DNA of 64,000 nucleotides from Agroathelia rolfsii (taxonomy: Eukaryota > Basidiomycota > Agaricomycetes > Amylocorticiales > Amylocorticiaceae). Each line of letters begins with the position of its first letter. The first letter of the stretch is position 1. The translations under genes were made by a program, and so were the position numbers. Below are positions 22,950 through 36,597 of this stretch, piece after piece. The notes below the pieces were generated by a model. It saw only the letters and a program-made list of their open reading frames with translations. It did not search any database and was not told the origin of the DNA. The stretch covers positions 124,001 to 188,000 of the forward strand of contig JABRWF010000004.1 in assembly GCA_018343915.1 (NCBI GenBank), written 5' to 3'.

Positions 22950-24613
22950 TTAAATCGGAACCGTTTTCCAATGAATTTTGAGCTCTCCTCGGCTGGTGAA
23001 GCTCCGTGATATAGAGATGTGCTGGCGAACGCCATTCCAGTGCATTAGCTGTCTCAGTTGAGGGCATGCCAGCGCGATTTTTTGAATGGCTCTGTCCATG
23101 ACATGGTCCAGCATGCCAATAAGAAGAAGGACCTCGTGAAATACTTCAAGGCGATGGAAGAGCGACAGAGTCTGGATCCATTGATTCTTGATAATCGGTA
23201 GATTGTTAGCGATACAAGACTCAGAAACACAAAATAGTACACTTACTAGATCATAATGAGTTGGCTCGACGCCTCTTACTGTGGGTTTCATGGCTCCGTT
23301 CTCTGGTACATGTAGCCACGTTAGGTTAGGGAACATTTCTGCTAGCGACTGGATGTTCTGAATGCCGTCGTATGAAACGATTTTCAATCTGGTGATTTTG
23401 TTTCCCTCAAGGCAGCGTAGGTTATGGATGGATTCCGTGCCGACGAGTGACATCCCTTCAATGACCTCGAGGGGACGTGGAGGATCGATGCGATCACCGA
23501 GTACAAATGACGTGAAGCTGCGGTTAGCGGCAAGCCGTTTTAGCGAGGGTAGAGACGCATGAGGCAGTTTTGTCGTCGCACTCGGAATCCATGACAAATC
23601 CTCAATCCACGGATGCCGGTGTAGAAAGGTGATACATGGCTCGTCACTTTCAGGTATGGAATCCATGAACAAAACCAGCCGGCGTAGCTGTGGTAAAATA
23701 CAGTGAGGCAGCCATGGGCAATCATTGGGAATTGTTAGGTTCTAATGGTAGAATAGGTGAGAGGATTACATGCAGATGAAGGAAACAGTCTCAACTTCAA
23801 GGTTGGGAGAGCGCGATATCATGTCTTGAATACAAGGAAAGTTTGATGGATTATGCATATAGTCACCACGTAAGTGAAGATTTGTTAGATTTGATGCTCT
23901 CCATAGCTGACGATGCTTTGGTATGCAAGGAAATTACATTGATAAGATTATACACCCACTGGATATGTTTTAGAGAATTCTGCCTGCCGGCGAAGATGAC
24001 TTCCAAAATTCCCCACAACTCTCAATTTGGCAAGAGAAGGGAGCGATATCATGGCGTCAAGCACCATTTCTTCATTTTCGAAGTCCTCTACAGGCTTCGC
24101 CTTCGGACTTAGTGCAGTCCATGCAGCTTCTCGAACCTGTTGCATATGCTTCATGGCATAGCAGAGTTCTCGACAAGAGTTCGTTTCCTTGCTCACATTT
24201 CCCATACTCGGATTATTGTCATTTGGCCGCATCATCGGGCCTTGACCTCGACGAGATCCGAAAGCTAGCTCCGGTACCAGATTAACAGGGAGTCTATCCT
24301 TAACCCCCTGCATGTCACCCTTCTTAATATGCAAGATCCGGATGTTGCGGGTCAAATCCGGTCGAGATGCGAGATGAGACCAGACCTGCCTGGCTTTGAT
24401 TGAACCTCTAACGAGTCTATACTGAGAGTGTCTCGGTATTATGAGCTCATAGAATGCTCGGTTTGTCATCGCGAGGCAGATGAGGTCCTTATGAGCATCT
24501 ATGTACGAGACAATTAATTCAATCAAGTCGTAAGGAAGGTTAGAGAAGCTCTGCATCGTCGATTCTGCACTGCTAGATGCTGGAAATTTTATCTGTGTTT
24601 TGTTTAGAGGCAT
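22950..24613 (-). CDS. F-box protein with leucine-rich-like C-terminus
   Basis: Likely SCF ubiquitin-ligase substrate receptor. Four exons (23960-24613, 23787-23906, 23247-23741, 22950-23186) give 501 residues. The F-box lies at about 22-65 (LPYDLIELIVSYI, then LICLAMTNRAFY) and binds Skp1 by family. Irregular leucine-rich segments follow, for example LPSLAKLRVV, NLTNLHLRGDY, LPQLRRLVLF and ACPQLRQL. The large basidiomycete F-box families usually have such variable repeats. The last intron (23187-23246) is exactly 60 nt with no in-frame stop, so its retention would simply add 20 residues. The substrate is unknown. An internal Met about 20 residues in is a possible alternative start. Confidence 0.8.
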
Positions 24614-25096
24614 TTTATACTGAGGCCTTGGAAAAATCGTACACTGATGATGGTATTAATAGTAGACTTCGCTGTTTGCCAGTGCAAGTTTCCAACACCT
24701 ATCGCCGAGAGGGTCATTAGTTTTGCTCTTCAGCTAAAAGAACCTGCCCCGGATCAAAATAAGATATATGTGCGCCTTTAGAACTCTATTTGAGTGTAAC
24801 TGGGGGTTAAGCAGAAAGTGTTGAGCCCGAGACCAGTCAGTAAATGGCGTTTGGTGGCTGTAGTACTAGTAAGTACGACGCCGCATCGATATATGTAGCA
24901 AAAGCCTCCCGATGGATCTATAGGGATCAATTACCTCGGGCCGAGAATTCCGGGTGATGACGCCGAAGCCACGTCGATTATTGCAAGTGTTGCTTGAATT
25001 GCTAAGTACTACTTGTTAGTAGTCACTCCGGGGCTACACTGCACCTCATTGCTAGCTGCTTCACATCTCTATGTCTTGTCTGTCATTGTGAATCAA
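24614..25096. promoter_or_regulatory. Divergent promoter region, F-box gene and HRD3
   Basis: 483 bp between start codons on opposite strands. No gene or clear core element recognised. Confidence 0.4.
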
Positions 25097-28000
25097 ATGC
25101 CTTGCAAAAAGTCATACTCTCGCCTGGCGATAATTGCCCTAGCTGGCTGGTCCGCTGCCGGGGCCCTTGCAACAACCAGCCATAGCTCTGGTTCTTCTGG
25201 CTATGATGTTGTACACTTGAATTTCTACATGACACAGTATGCTCATATACATCATTAGGAATCTGATACAACTGATGTGACATATACTCAAGACGAAGCT
25301 CTTGGGACATCGACATCCTCTGCACCGAATACACCAGAGCCTGTATGCAAACGTACCATCTTCGAGGCCTATTTTCATTCTGTTTACGATATCTATCTAG
25401 GACAGCTCATACATACCTGGAACCCCTGATAAAGAGCATGCTGAAGAAGGTAGCTTGATCACTCACCAATTAATATTAATTACAGTATAACTTATTCGTT
25501 TGTCTAGCCCAACGAGCATACGACCAAGCCATAGCCGCTTTGGCGTCTATGACGACCGCCCCAGCCTCATCCGCTCCCGCCTTTTTCTCCACTTCATCAA
25601 AATCTTCATCAAGTACTTTCATGGATGTATTATCACATTACATGCAAACACCGGGGCCTCTTGGAAGTGCATTACGTATCATCACAAAGCTTCGTGGTCA
25701 AGCCAATCGAGTTATTTCAGCACCGCCGTTCTCCTACATCCTCTCTGCATCTTCAGGAGATTCAACAGTCAGCAAGAGGGACGAGGAGCGTGCATTGATG
25801 ACCATTGACCTCTTGCAGCATGCGGCTGATTTGGGTAACATGGATGCCCTACTCCTGCTAGGCAGGATATACATGGTATTGCTAGTCTTACGTACAATCA
25901 GATGCTCGATAGTTGTTAATCATGTTAATAGCTCCCCCCAACTCCAGCCTTCTCCTTGAACCTGACTGGCGCATTTTCAGCCTTTACCGAGCATGCACAG
26001 ACGACTGGTGACGCCCTTTCTCAGTCTTTCATGGGTTTCTTCTATTCGACTGGTTATGGAGGTGTCGCACCCGTGGATCAAGCGAAGGCTCAGCTCTACT
26101 ATACCTTTGCTGCCGAGAATGGTGACCGTGGTGCTCAGATGGCGCTCGCGTATCGTTACTGGGCCGGAATCGGTACTTTGGATGTTTGTTCGCGTTCCAT
26201 GGTATTCTACGAGCGCGCAGCTGAACAAGGTGTGTAAACTGGGGTTTGCTCATATTACGTGGAGTTGAAAAGGTTATCACTAGCTATGATGACCTTCCTT
26301 GCTGGTCCACCGGGGGGTCGTACACTACCCTTGACAATAACTAGGTTGTCGGATCTGGAGGGTGGGGCATACGGACCGGGTGCTAGCGTTGCTTCAACAG
26401 GCGCGAACCATAGGAGGCCTGCTGTTCAGGCAGGGCTGGCTCGCTCCGTCGGAGAGACGTGGGAAGATGTACTCGATTACTATGAGGTGATAGTTCCATC
26501 ATAACATGCTAATTTACACTCGATGCCAACATACTCTCCCTTTCACAGTATAATGCCGACCGGGGTGAAATGGACTTTGCGTACAAGCTTGGAAAGATAT
26601 ATTACCAGGGCTCTCTGTATCCTTCTGCTGGAGGTATTGCTTCAGGAGCGGAGGGCGTCGGTCGTGTCCCACGAAATTTTGCCGAGGCTCGTCGTTATCT
26701 CTTGCGTGTCGCGCGGGCTATGTGGCCTCATGATCCGCCGAATCCACTCGACTATCGTTCTTCCCCGCCTCCTCAAGACCGCAGCGAACGTCAAAAAGCC
26801 AGCTGGGCTGCCCCAGCTGCAGGGCTCATTGGTCGGATGTATCTTCGCGGCGAGGGCTTTAAGCAGGATCCAGCCGCGGCCAAGATGTGGTTCGAACGCG
26901 GCGCCGAGTTCGGTGATCGTGAGGCGCACAACGGTCTGGGCATCATCTGGAGAGACGGCCTGATTCGTGACAAAGTCGACCTACAGAAGGCCTTTAATTA
27001 CTTCCAAGAGGCAGCCAACGCAGAGTTGGCTGAAGCTCAAGTGAACTTGGGAAAGATCTTTTTTGGTAAGCGGGCATCCCCTTTTCACCTGCGAAAAGCC
27101 AATAAAAGCCCCATTCTACAGAACAGGAACAGTACGATAAGGCTACGAAATTATTCGAAGTCGCGATGCGTAATGGATCTCCTTTCGAGGCCCACTATTA
27201 CTTGGGCATTATGCAGGCCGCTCAGGCCAACAATGTCGCCCTTCCCGACTATATCAGGCAAGGCGCTTGTGCCACTGCTGTATCACTCCTGAAGAATGTC
27301 GCAGAAAGAGGGTCTTGGTTAGATAATTTCGTCCAAGAGGCTGAAGAAGCCTGGGCAAGTGGAACTGAGCACGGAAAAGACCTTGCTTTGATCAAGTGGG
27401 CCATTGCTGCGGAGCAAGGACACGAGTCCGCTCAGAACAACTTGGCCTTTGTTTTGGACCAAGGTTTGTCTATTTCCTCGCCCAGTGCTTTGTTGAGCTA
27501 ACTATCACCCTTATTCTTTACAGATAAAAGCTTCCTTACGCTCCCTCATTCATCTCCTCATATGACCGTCAATGATACCGCTCGTATCGCTTTGACACAA
27601 TGGTCTCGATCCGCAGCACAACGCAACATTGATGCTCTCGTCAAAGTTGGAGACTACTACTACCATGGACTCGGCGTTCCTGATGAACCAGAGAACATCC
27701 GATGGGAGAAAGCTGCACAATATTACCGCTCTGCTGCTGATACCCAACAGAGTGCTCTGGCCATGTGGAACTTGGGGTGGATGTACGAGAACGGCGTTGG
27801 TGTTCCTCGGGTAAGAGCGATCTCCGTCTAGTAATTTGTTTCTCGAAAAACCTGACTTGGTGTTATCAGGATTTCCATTTAGCGAAGCGGCACTATGATA
27901 TGGCCCTGGAAATCAACAGCGAAGCTTATCTGCCTGTTACTTTGTCTCTCATCAAGCTACACCTTCGCAGTCTGTGGCATTCATTCAGAGGTGGCGAAGG

Positions 28001-28604
28001 TGGCCTGAGCTTATTTGGAGATGACACCTGTAAGACAGCTTGTCCCTTGACGGATTAGGTTTTTGCTTAATCTCTACTGCAACATAGCACGATGGGAAGA
28101 AATAGAGGGCGCGCATTATGAAGATGAAACCTCTGATTCGGCCGTATACACTCAAGAGTCCCGTGGAGACCGTGTGGAAGATGGTGCATGGTACCTTGGA
28201 AAAGCCCGAGAAGAGTTCCAAAATCGGCAGAGGAACCGAGAATGGCAAAATGCCCAGGCGGACGGCGCAGATGACCACGTCCAGGTTTGTACTTCTGCCA
28301 ATTCAACGCCGTCGGCCATACTGAGTTTTGTTTACAGTGGGCGCGCGACCGCAGGGTAGCAGAGAGTGAGATGGAGGGCGATTTTGGACCTGAAGATTAT
28401 TTTGACGATGCCACGCGCGGCCGAAGACGAGATGTGGACGAGGAGGATGAGTTCACAGAGACGGTGCTCCTGGTGGCTCTAGTCCTGGCCGTGACTGTGC
28501 TGCTTTATGTGCGCACTAGGATCATAGACAGGTTAAGACGTGGTGCTATGGGAGAGGAGGAACAAAGGCAACAGGACCGTGGGGATGCTAATTGGTTCAA
28601 TTAG
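25097..28604 (+). CDS. HRD3: Hrd3/SEL1L-type ERAD adaptor with Sel1 repeats
   Basis: ER-membrane partner of the Hrd1 ubiquitin ligase; by family it recruits misfolded lumenal proteins. Twelve exons: 25097-25210, 25259-25342, 25401-25449, 25508-25875, 25932-26229, 26284-26486, 26549-27065, 27122-27463, 27524-27810, 27870-28029, 28088-28284, 28338-28604; 961 residues. A signal peptide occupies about the first 26 residues (LAIIALAGWSAAGALA). Many Sel1 repeats follow, for example DLGNMDALLLLGRIYM, AGLIGRMYLRGEGF, AHNGLGIIWRDG, ALAMWNLGWMYENG. The typical MTFLAGPPGGRTLPLT segment lies between repeats. One C-terminal membrane helix (about 910-931, VLLVALVLAVTVLLY) is followed by a short charged cytosolic tail. 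Topology is therefore lumenal repeats with a single anchor, as in yeast Hrd3. Confidence 0.93.
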
Positions 28605-28779
28605 CATTTGATCTCATGATGAAATATCGCACACAGCTCATACAACTGCTAATTAGTTTTATATGTACATTTTACTTCTCCTTGTTGGGGTTGGTTTTGT
28701 GAATCATATTGCGGATGTGAGGCATTCAAATGATTCAAAGTATATACATACCCAATCGTGTGAATGGCCCACGATTGTC

Positions 28780-31598
28780 TCAATAATTAATATTCAAGAT
28801 ATTGATACCGCCTCCACAATCGCCGCTGCGGAAAACATCAGTTAAAAGAACATGTTCAATCCACTTGGATGTTACTAACATTACCAAGGTCTGCTCGAAT
28901 CGATCAGGTCTCCAGTCACCTATATGTGTACACCCAATACTGTTGTCTACTTCGGCTAGGATCTGTCCATTATACGGATCGTCGCACGGAAGATCCATGT
29001 CCCAAAGCCTAACGCAGCCTGTGACGAGCGGGAAACAACAAGGTGACATGTATGATCATGAAAAAGTAAAGAATCGTTCATACCATCACCCCCTGAAGTG
29101 ACCAATGCTAGATCCTTGCCGGAAATAGACGGTACCCATTCTGCAAATACAACACCGTAGCCATGCGTCTTCCCACCCCGATGTTGGATTGGTTGGTGGG
29201 CAAATTGTTGTATAGGCCCTCTATTTCGCCCAAGAAATCGAGTGTCGTACACATGGGTCTGATTATCATTCCGTCCAATAGCAAGCCATGTGCCGTCTGG
29301 GCTAAAAGCGGCCATAATCACCTCGCTGGGGACAAGGTTGTCGCTGTGAAGAAAGGGCTTCAAGGGAAGGGTTTCGACTGCGTTTTTATTGGAACGAGCC
29401 ACGTCAAATAGGCGAAGCATGTGTGAGCTGGTGTTTTCAGTCACGAGTGCGAGCGTTTTACCTGTGCAAGAATTAGTCAATTGAGATCTTTGACTAGCTT
29501 TGAGTAAAAGGAAGGGAAAAAAAACATACCATCGGAGCTGATGCTAATAGCATCGCAGCTTTCTTTTTGTGCCTTCAAAGGATATATAGGCTGACCGCGT
29601 TCAACATCAAATACACTATGATAGCAAGGCAAAAGATAATCGGAGTGATTCTCTGAGGATGCAAACAGATGGTTTTTGGTGCATTCCCGGCCCCATATAA
29701 ATCCTCCAGCGGGTGGATGGGGCTCTATCCCTGTAATAGGAAGTATTACCGCATTTCCAGAGAGGAGAGACTCGTAGCCCGAATAAACGTATATTTGACT
29801 AGGCGTGATATATTTGGTAAGTGTGTTTGGACCGAAAATGGTTATGATCAGCAACATACCCACTGAAGCATGAAACAGCCAAACAAGGGTCTGGTAAATC
29901 TCCGGGCTGGTACCTGACCTCCATGCCAAATCCGTCTAGATTAACTAGAAGATTGTAGTAGTTAACTGTAAATACTAATACTTGATCGATAGACCCGCCA
30001 GTACCTACTTTCTGATATGACATGAGGATTTATTTCAGGTTTGAATCGGGCCAACTCATCCATATCCACATCGTTTATGTCCGTATTGCCATAATGATCC
30101 GAGTGTCGTGCATTTTCTGGAGGCTCGGTTTCTGGCAAAATACATGAATAGTCCCAAAGACATAACTTCTGATCATGTCCGATTGAAACAAGTTGATAGA
30201 TGCTAGATATGCCAATTAAATTGAAAGATAGGGAAAAAATATAAGCGTTTGGCATACCGTTCATACCCAGGTATCTGGCTAGGGACAAAAGCTATGCCTG
30301 TGACATTATAATGTTTCATCTTGTCCTGCCCTACAACCGGGCGGGCATGAGCCTCCGGGATATAATCTATGGAGTCATTGAGGTTTTTGAGGTAAAATTT
30401 GGTTTGTTATTGTACGCACGTTTTCCATTTGTCCAGAATACAAGAGATCCGGAAGTGTTGTAATCGTCAACCGTCGCTGATATGCAACGCATCGGCCAAA
30501 GGAACGATGATGATGAATTATTTCACGTACTAGGATTGCCCTCATCTTCGCTACCCCCAGATGTGAATGTGCAAGCGGCAACTACACCTTCTTTTTGATG
30601 AATTTCGGTGACAGCTAGTTGCAACCTATTATTGGAGATACACCAGATACAGATTACGCGTACATACGTCCAGAAGGCGTACGAAACGAGTCGGTTAATT
30701 TTAGTTTGCTGATGCCTAGCCCTCGACCCACTCCAAGTTTCCTGCGATAATTCCTGCGACGATGGCTGGCGAAATGACGTTGGTACTGTGAAAGAAACAT
30801 TGAGCAAAGATTTAGTAATGTCGAAGCAGAGGATTACTCAACCCAGCCACCGACGGACATATGAGGAAATGGGCTATCAAGTGAATTTATCATGGGCATT
30901 TGTGTTTTTTCTGGCAGTGGGAACGAGAGTGGCTGCATGGCTCGTAGTGTATGAGTATGCTTTTTCGAATGATTCATACTATTGACGATTTCGATAATCT
31001 CGGTCTCTGCAATAAACTAGGAAACGGGAAATTAGATGCCGAGAAACTACCTGGCACAAAAATCCTACCTCTATATCGTAGCCAGCATGGCACCACTCCG
31101 ACTCAGATTCACTGTCGTGCGAATGGATAGAAGTTGTCTGATTTTGCAGAGCATTCGTCTGCCGTAGTGCAACACGATTAAGGCGTGTATGCTCTGTAGG
31201 TACCTTTTTTGACGATGAGCTCTTGATTTCGTCCAGCCGCTGTTTGGCTTGTGCACTCGCACGATGCTAACATGCTATGCTTGAGCTTACAGTAATCATC
31301 CATTACCTGAGGTATCGAATATGAACCTTACATTTGAGGGGCTTGACTGAAGAGCACGTTTAGACGAGCCAGGTTTGTCTCCTCCTCGACTTCTTGGAGG
31401 TACAGCAGTAGTTGAAGTTCGTGAATATTTTTTATCATCCTCGTCATCCGAGACCAAATTTATCACTGGGCCACTGATACTATTCCTGCCAACTCGAACA
31501 GCAGGCTCAGGTTCATCATCACTGGATATGATAATAATATCATTGTTTTGACTAGACCCAGTATCATTTCGTGGCTTATCTAATTTTTTATGACGCAT
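28780..31598 (-). CDS. WD40-repeat protein with two N-terminal SUMO-interaction-like motifs
   Basis: Twelve exons: 31332-31598, 31069-31266, 30843-31016, 30664-30785, 30531-30625, 30420-30476, 30258-30366, 30009-30202, 29860-29935, 29530-29798, 29084-29461, 28780-29018; 725 residues. The first 60 residues carry IIIISSDDE and VINLVSDDEDD, each a short hydrophobic run followed by acids, the classic SIM pattern. A basic, disordered stretch follows. From about residue 240 on, WD40-like blades are visible (GSLVFWTNG, HDQKLCLWDY, LALVTENT with LRLFDV, FSPDGTWLAIG with THVYDT, LVTSGGDGCVRLWDMD). The role is unknown; nuclear SUMO-dependent scaffolding is inference. A 50-nt intron near the 3' end is possible and would replace the last 37 residues with a shorter tail. 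Confidence 0.8.
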
Positions 31599-32172
31599 CT
31601 AAAGCAGCAGACGTTGGAATGAGATGATGCTATAGTTACTGTTGAAGCGTAAGTGCAGTATTATTCCGAGCTTGAGTCTTTTAGGTACAATGCAATAATG
31701 CCGCCGGAAGCAATCGATCATTTTGGCTGTACGGCATTTTCCGGCCCGGCGACTCATAAACTAGGTCTAGTCATGATCAGAGTCGAATGTGCCTTTTGTT
31801 TTCATGTGTTAAAATAAATCTTGTCTAACTCGGATATCATTTTCTTGGTGGGTCGATCTTTCGCATTGTATTTCAAGAGAAAATTCCATCCACAATCAAA
31901 ATAGTCGCTCATTCTTACAAATGGTTGAGCCGAAAAATGAATGACCTCATTGTGAATTCAATGATGACATCTATACTAGTCAATTTGTGCTCACCACGAC
32001 CACTGAATCGAATCATTTGAGCTGTGGATTTATTGCATATATCTTTTCATTCTACAACTAATAATCAGTAGTGCAATACTAATTCAAGACGCATATTCAG
32101 GATCATCCGCGCATCCCTCTTGGTTTGCTCTCCCTGTTATAATAGGCACTCCTTATCAAAAAGGGATAAATT
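31599..32172. promoter_or_regulatory. Divergent promoter region, WD40 gene and TRL1
   Basis: 574 bp between opposite start codons, AT-rich. No gene seen. Confidence 0.4.
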
Positions 32173-34765
32173 ATGTCTGAAAATGATGATAGCACTAGCC
32201 CAATCACTATGACTCCCACAATGCTGAAACGTCACCCCAAAAGCACTCAGGAGGACTCCGAAATTGTCGATGATCTTTTCAGAGTATCCAAAAAGAACCC
32301 GAAACTCATCAGATCAACCGTTTACCATGCACCATCTCTCCCTGGTGTGGAGATCAGAAGCTGGCGAATGACAGAGCACAAATACTACGAGATTCCTTCA
32401 CCATTCCCTACCCTTGCACGTGGCATATTTACTGCCGAAATCGAGGGCGAAAACCATCATCGAATCGTCGCCAGGGGTTACGACAAATTCTTCAACATTG
32501 GAGAAGTGCCATGGACTGATTGGGGGTCCCTCGAGGCACATACCAAGCCTCCTTACACCCTGACACTTAAATCTAATGGCTGTATCATTTTCATTGCCGC
32601 CCTTGACGAATCTCATCTTCTAGTTTCGTCCAAGCACGCTATTGGCCCTGTTTCCGGTATCAAAGAGAGTCACGCACAGGCAGGAGAGCGATGGCTCGAT
32701 AAACACCTGAAGAAGGTCGGGAAAACGAGGGAGCAGCTAGCCTCCGTACTTTATCAAAACAACTGGACGGCGATCGCAGAGGTGTGCTTGATTTCAGATG
32801 TCTGGATTTGTAAATACACTAAATGAAACATTAATAGTTGTGTGACGACGATTTTGAGGAACATGTCTTGGGCTATTCTCCAGAAAATACCGGGCTACAC
32901 CTCCATGGCATCAACACATGCACCAAAAAATTCTTTACACTGTCTGCTCCCGAAGTCAACGCGTTTGCTGCCGAATGGGGCTTTATACAGACACGTTACA
33001 CAACGTTGAAATCCATCGCAGACATTCGCGCTTTTACAACGAAAATCGCAGAAACTGGTGCTTGGGATGGCGAGCCTATTGAAGGCTTCGTGGTCCGCAC
33101 CCATGTCTCGAAGGTCGGCAATTCCAGTGCACCGTATTATCCTGGAGATACCCTGTTCTTCAAGGTCAAATTCGATGAACCATACTTGATGTATCGTGAC
33201 TGGCGAGAGATCACAAAGATACTGCTCTCCTCTAGCAAAAAGGGTGATTCGCTTGACTCTGTCAAAATTCCTAAATCCAAGCTCCTGCGCGAAGAGACGA
33301 GGGCCTACATTCCGTGGGTCAAAGCCGAGATCGCTCGCCACCCGGAATTGTTCGAAGATTATTTGAATGGCAAAGGCATCATTGCGGTACGCGAGCGTTT
33401 CCTGGCTCATCAACAGCAAAGGCACGTTGATGTCGTGCCAGCCCCACACAAACCCGATTCGACAAAGGTGGTAGATTTTGGGAAAACCGTTATAGTCCCC
33501 ATTGCGATCCCAGGCTCAGGTACGCGTCCGTTTTAGCCAAAACTTACTCTGGGCTGATTTTGTCTAGGGAAAACCACCATTGCTGTCGCTCTCAAACACC
33601 TCTTTGGCTTTGGACATACGCAAAGTGACGATATTAAAGTCAAGAAAGCTGCTCCCATTTTCATACAAAACGTCGTTAAACTACTCAAGCAACATGAGGT
33701 AGTCATTGCCGATAAGTAGGTTGTGCTTTCTAGGATTTCGCTCTTCGTCTCAAGCAATGCTGCCTGATTAGAAATAACCATCTCGTCCAGCACCGACAGC
33801 AACTTCGCGATGCTGTCGCGGGCAACGAACCACCGACTCGCTTATTGGCATTCCATTGGACGCTTGACAAACCTAAAGCGACGCTCCATCGCGTATGCGC
33901 CGATCGTATCATCTCACGGGGTGAGAACCACCAGAGCTTGCGCCCCGACGCAGCGAACAAGGACCATCACGAAAAGATCTTGTGGATGTTCCTCAATAAG
34001 AGTGAGGAGCTTTCCGAGGGCGAAGTAGATGCTATCGTGGATTTTGATATCGAATCGTCGCTGGAGAATATGCTGAAGGTCGCCGTGGACGCGTGTATCA
34101 AGTATATCGGGGTCAAAATGCCTACGCAAGAGGAGATGCAGGAAGCGCTGGATCATGCGAAGGCGTACTCGGTCATCCAGGGCGCCAAGAAACAAGAGGC
34201 CGAGGCGGCAAAGCCAAAGAAGACAAAGGGCCCACGATATTATGGATTCTTGCCCGAGACAAAGGTTATAGACGAGATCAAGCCCCAGCTCAAGGATGAG
34301 AGCGCAGCACAATTCTTTGATAACCTTGAGAAGGCTGACAGACTCGCATTCAATCCGCACATCACGCTTGTCCACTCGAAAAATCTACCGCGGGACCAGG
34401 AGCTCTGGGACTATTGCCAATCACTCCATGAGCTTTCGACACCGCCCGTATTTCGTCTCGAGTTTGGTCACGTCATTTGGAACAGCCGTGTCATGGCGTT
34501 GAGCATTGACGGCCTTGCGATCCATGCCGAAGGTCAAGGTGGCAAAGGAAACGAAGGGGCGAGGCTGTTGGAGCTTTTGTCTCTCGACGAGCTGAAAGGA
34601 CTGCATCTGACTGTTGGCACAGCGGAGGCTAGCATCAATCCCTTTGAAGCCAAGGCACTGGTGGAGGAATGGAAAGATAAGCATAAGATCGTGAGTGGTA
34701 AAGGCGGCGCAATAAAACTTGAAGGCGTGGTCTCTACTGCACACATTCATGGGCTTTATTCGTAG
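32173..34765 (+). CDS. TRL1: Fungal tRNA ligase Trl1 (ligase, kinase, cyclic phosphodiesterase)
   Basis: Trifunctional enzyme that rejoins tRNA halves after intron removal and, in yeasts, HAC1 mRNA in the unfolded protein response. Four exons (32173-32781, 32838-33519, 33568-33715, 33772-34765) give 810 residues. The adenylyltransferase module contains LKSNGC with the nucleophilic Lys at 133, and EGFVVRT further on. The kinase P-loop PGSGKTT lies at about 428-434, split by intron 2. The C-terminal cyclic phosphodiesterase has the paired HxT motifs HITLVH (H676) and HLTVG (H758). Domain order and length match fungal Trl1. The ligase works by the heal-and-seal route, unlike the animal RtcB enzyme. 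Confidence 0.95.
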
Positions 34766-35028
34766 TGATTTAGTATATTCATAAACGATAATATGTATGA
34801 TAGTCGTGTATGAACTTGACTTGGATGTGATTGACGCCTTCAAGTTCGCCCGGATGCAAATGTGATCTCCGCACTGCTCACGAAGCAGCGTCACTCCTGC
34901 GAGCAAGAGCCATTCATAACTCACAACTGCTCCTTCTCGACGTGTACTTCATACCATCCAAAGAACTGCTTACAATCATCAAACTGTGATAACAACAAAA
35001 CCTTAGACTCTTCTCTCACATTTACACA

Positions 35029-36597
35029 ATGGCAAACAACTTTCTCTTTGCCAACTTCAACCAAGACTTCACGTTGGTCACTGCTGCTCTAAGCCGGCTG
35101 CTGTATCTGTATATTCACCTGCAACTCTAGATGTGTCTCTGTAGGTACAAAGAAGGGCTATAGCATCACCAACTGCGACCCATTTGGTCGTGTCTATACT
35201 ATGAGTATGTGATGCTGCCCTTTTGGTATGCTGCCCATGTCTCATGTCTTCCGCAGACGACGGCGCCCGAGGCATTGTTGAAATGTTGTTCTGCACCTCG
35301 CTCATTGCGCTCGTTGGTGCAGCCGATCAACCCCAGTCCAGCCCACGGAAGCTGCAGATTGTCAATACTAAAGTATCTTTGACCTTGTGCATCGCCGTTC
35401 CTGATGATGTAGCTTACTTTAGCATAGCGACAATCCATGATCTGCGAGCTGCTCTTCCCATCATCCATTCTCGCCGTCAAGTTGAATCGCAAGACAATCG
35501 TTATCGTACTGGAGACAGAAATCTACATATATGATATTTCGAATATGCGCTTGCTTCATGTCATTGAAACAACACCAAACCCAGAAGGTGCGCTGACGGC
35601 AAGTTACTACACATATGCACAGCTTGCCTAACACAGAGAATAGCCATATGTGCCCTCTCGCCTTCGGCGGACTCGTCATATCTGGCCTATCCATCTCCTG
35701 TGCCATCGCCAAGCACACCCCTCGCCCCCCAATCCTCAGCCCAATCACCCTCGGCCCCCTCGGCAAATGCCTCTCAATCCGGCGACGTCCTCTTATTCTC
35801 AACACGCTCCCTCACCGTCGCCAACGTTATCCAAGCCCATAAATCGCCGCTCTCCTTCCTCTCCTTGAACTCCACCGGAAACCTGCTCGCTACCGCCTCG
35901 GAGAAGGGCACCGTCATCCGTGTCTGGAGCGTACCCGGCGCAGAGAAGCTTTACCAGTTCCGTCGTGGCACGCGCGAGGCACGCATCTACTCGATCAACT
36001 TCAACAGCATGTCGTCCCTCATGGCTGTCAGCAGTGCGCATGATACCGTGCATATATTCAAGCTCGGCCCGGCACATCATTCCAGCGGCGGTGGCAGTTC
36101 CTCTTCAAAGCCACCAGCCAGCCCCTCCGGCTCGGTAGACAGCAAGGACGACCAGGGCGGCGTTGCGGGTGGGTACGAAGAATTCATCAATGGCAAGAAG
36201 AAGGGTAGTGGGAGCGGCACCAGCGTCTCGTCCAGCCTACGGAAACGCTCATTACAAGTCACCAAGTCGCTCTCTCATTCCGTCGGCGGTTACCTACCCG
36301 GTGCGTTGACGGAGATGTGGGAACCCTCGCGCGATTTTGCATTCCTCCGCTTGCCGACGAGCGGCGCGAAGACGATCGTAGCCCTCAGCGGGACGATGCC
36401 GCAGGTGATGGTCGTCTCTTCCGAGGGTTATTTCTACTCGTATAATATCGATTTGGAGAATGGAGGAGAGTGTGTGATGACTAAGCAGTACAGGTAAGAC
36501 GGATGGCTTGTATGCTTGTCTGTTTCTTTTTTTTATTCATTTATGTGTCAACAGCTTGCTGGATTCGGGCGAAGAACCAGACACAACAAAGTTTTGA
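35029..36597 (+). CDS. ATG18: PROPPIN Atg18, PI3P-binding WD40 protein
   Basis: Seven-bladed propeller that binds PI3P (and PI(3,5)P2) on autophagic and vacuolar membranes. Six exons: 35029-35072, 35131-35204, 35257-35372, 35428-35587, 35644-36493, 36555-36597; 428 residues. The start NFNQDFT is followed by [16 protein letters not shown], typical of the family. The lipid-binding motif FRRG is at residues 237-240. Two low-complexity insertions occur: a Pro/Ser stretch in blade 3 and a Gly/Ser/Lys loop after the FRRG blade, where family members carry a membrane-inserting loop. Atg18 rather than Hsv2/Atg21 is inferred from overall similarity. The convergent neighbour is ATG14. Confidence 0.9.
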
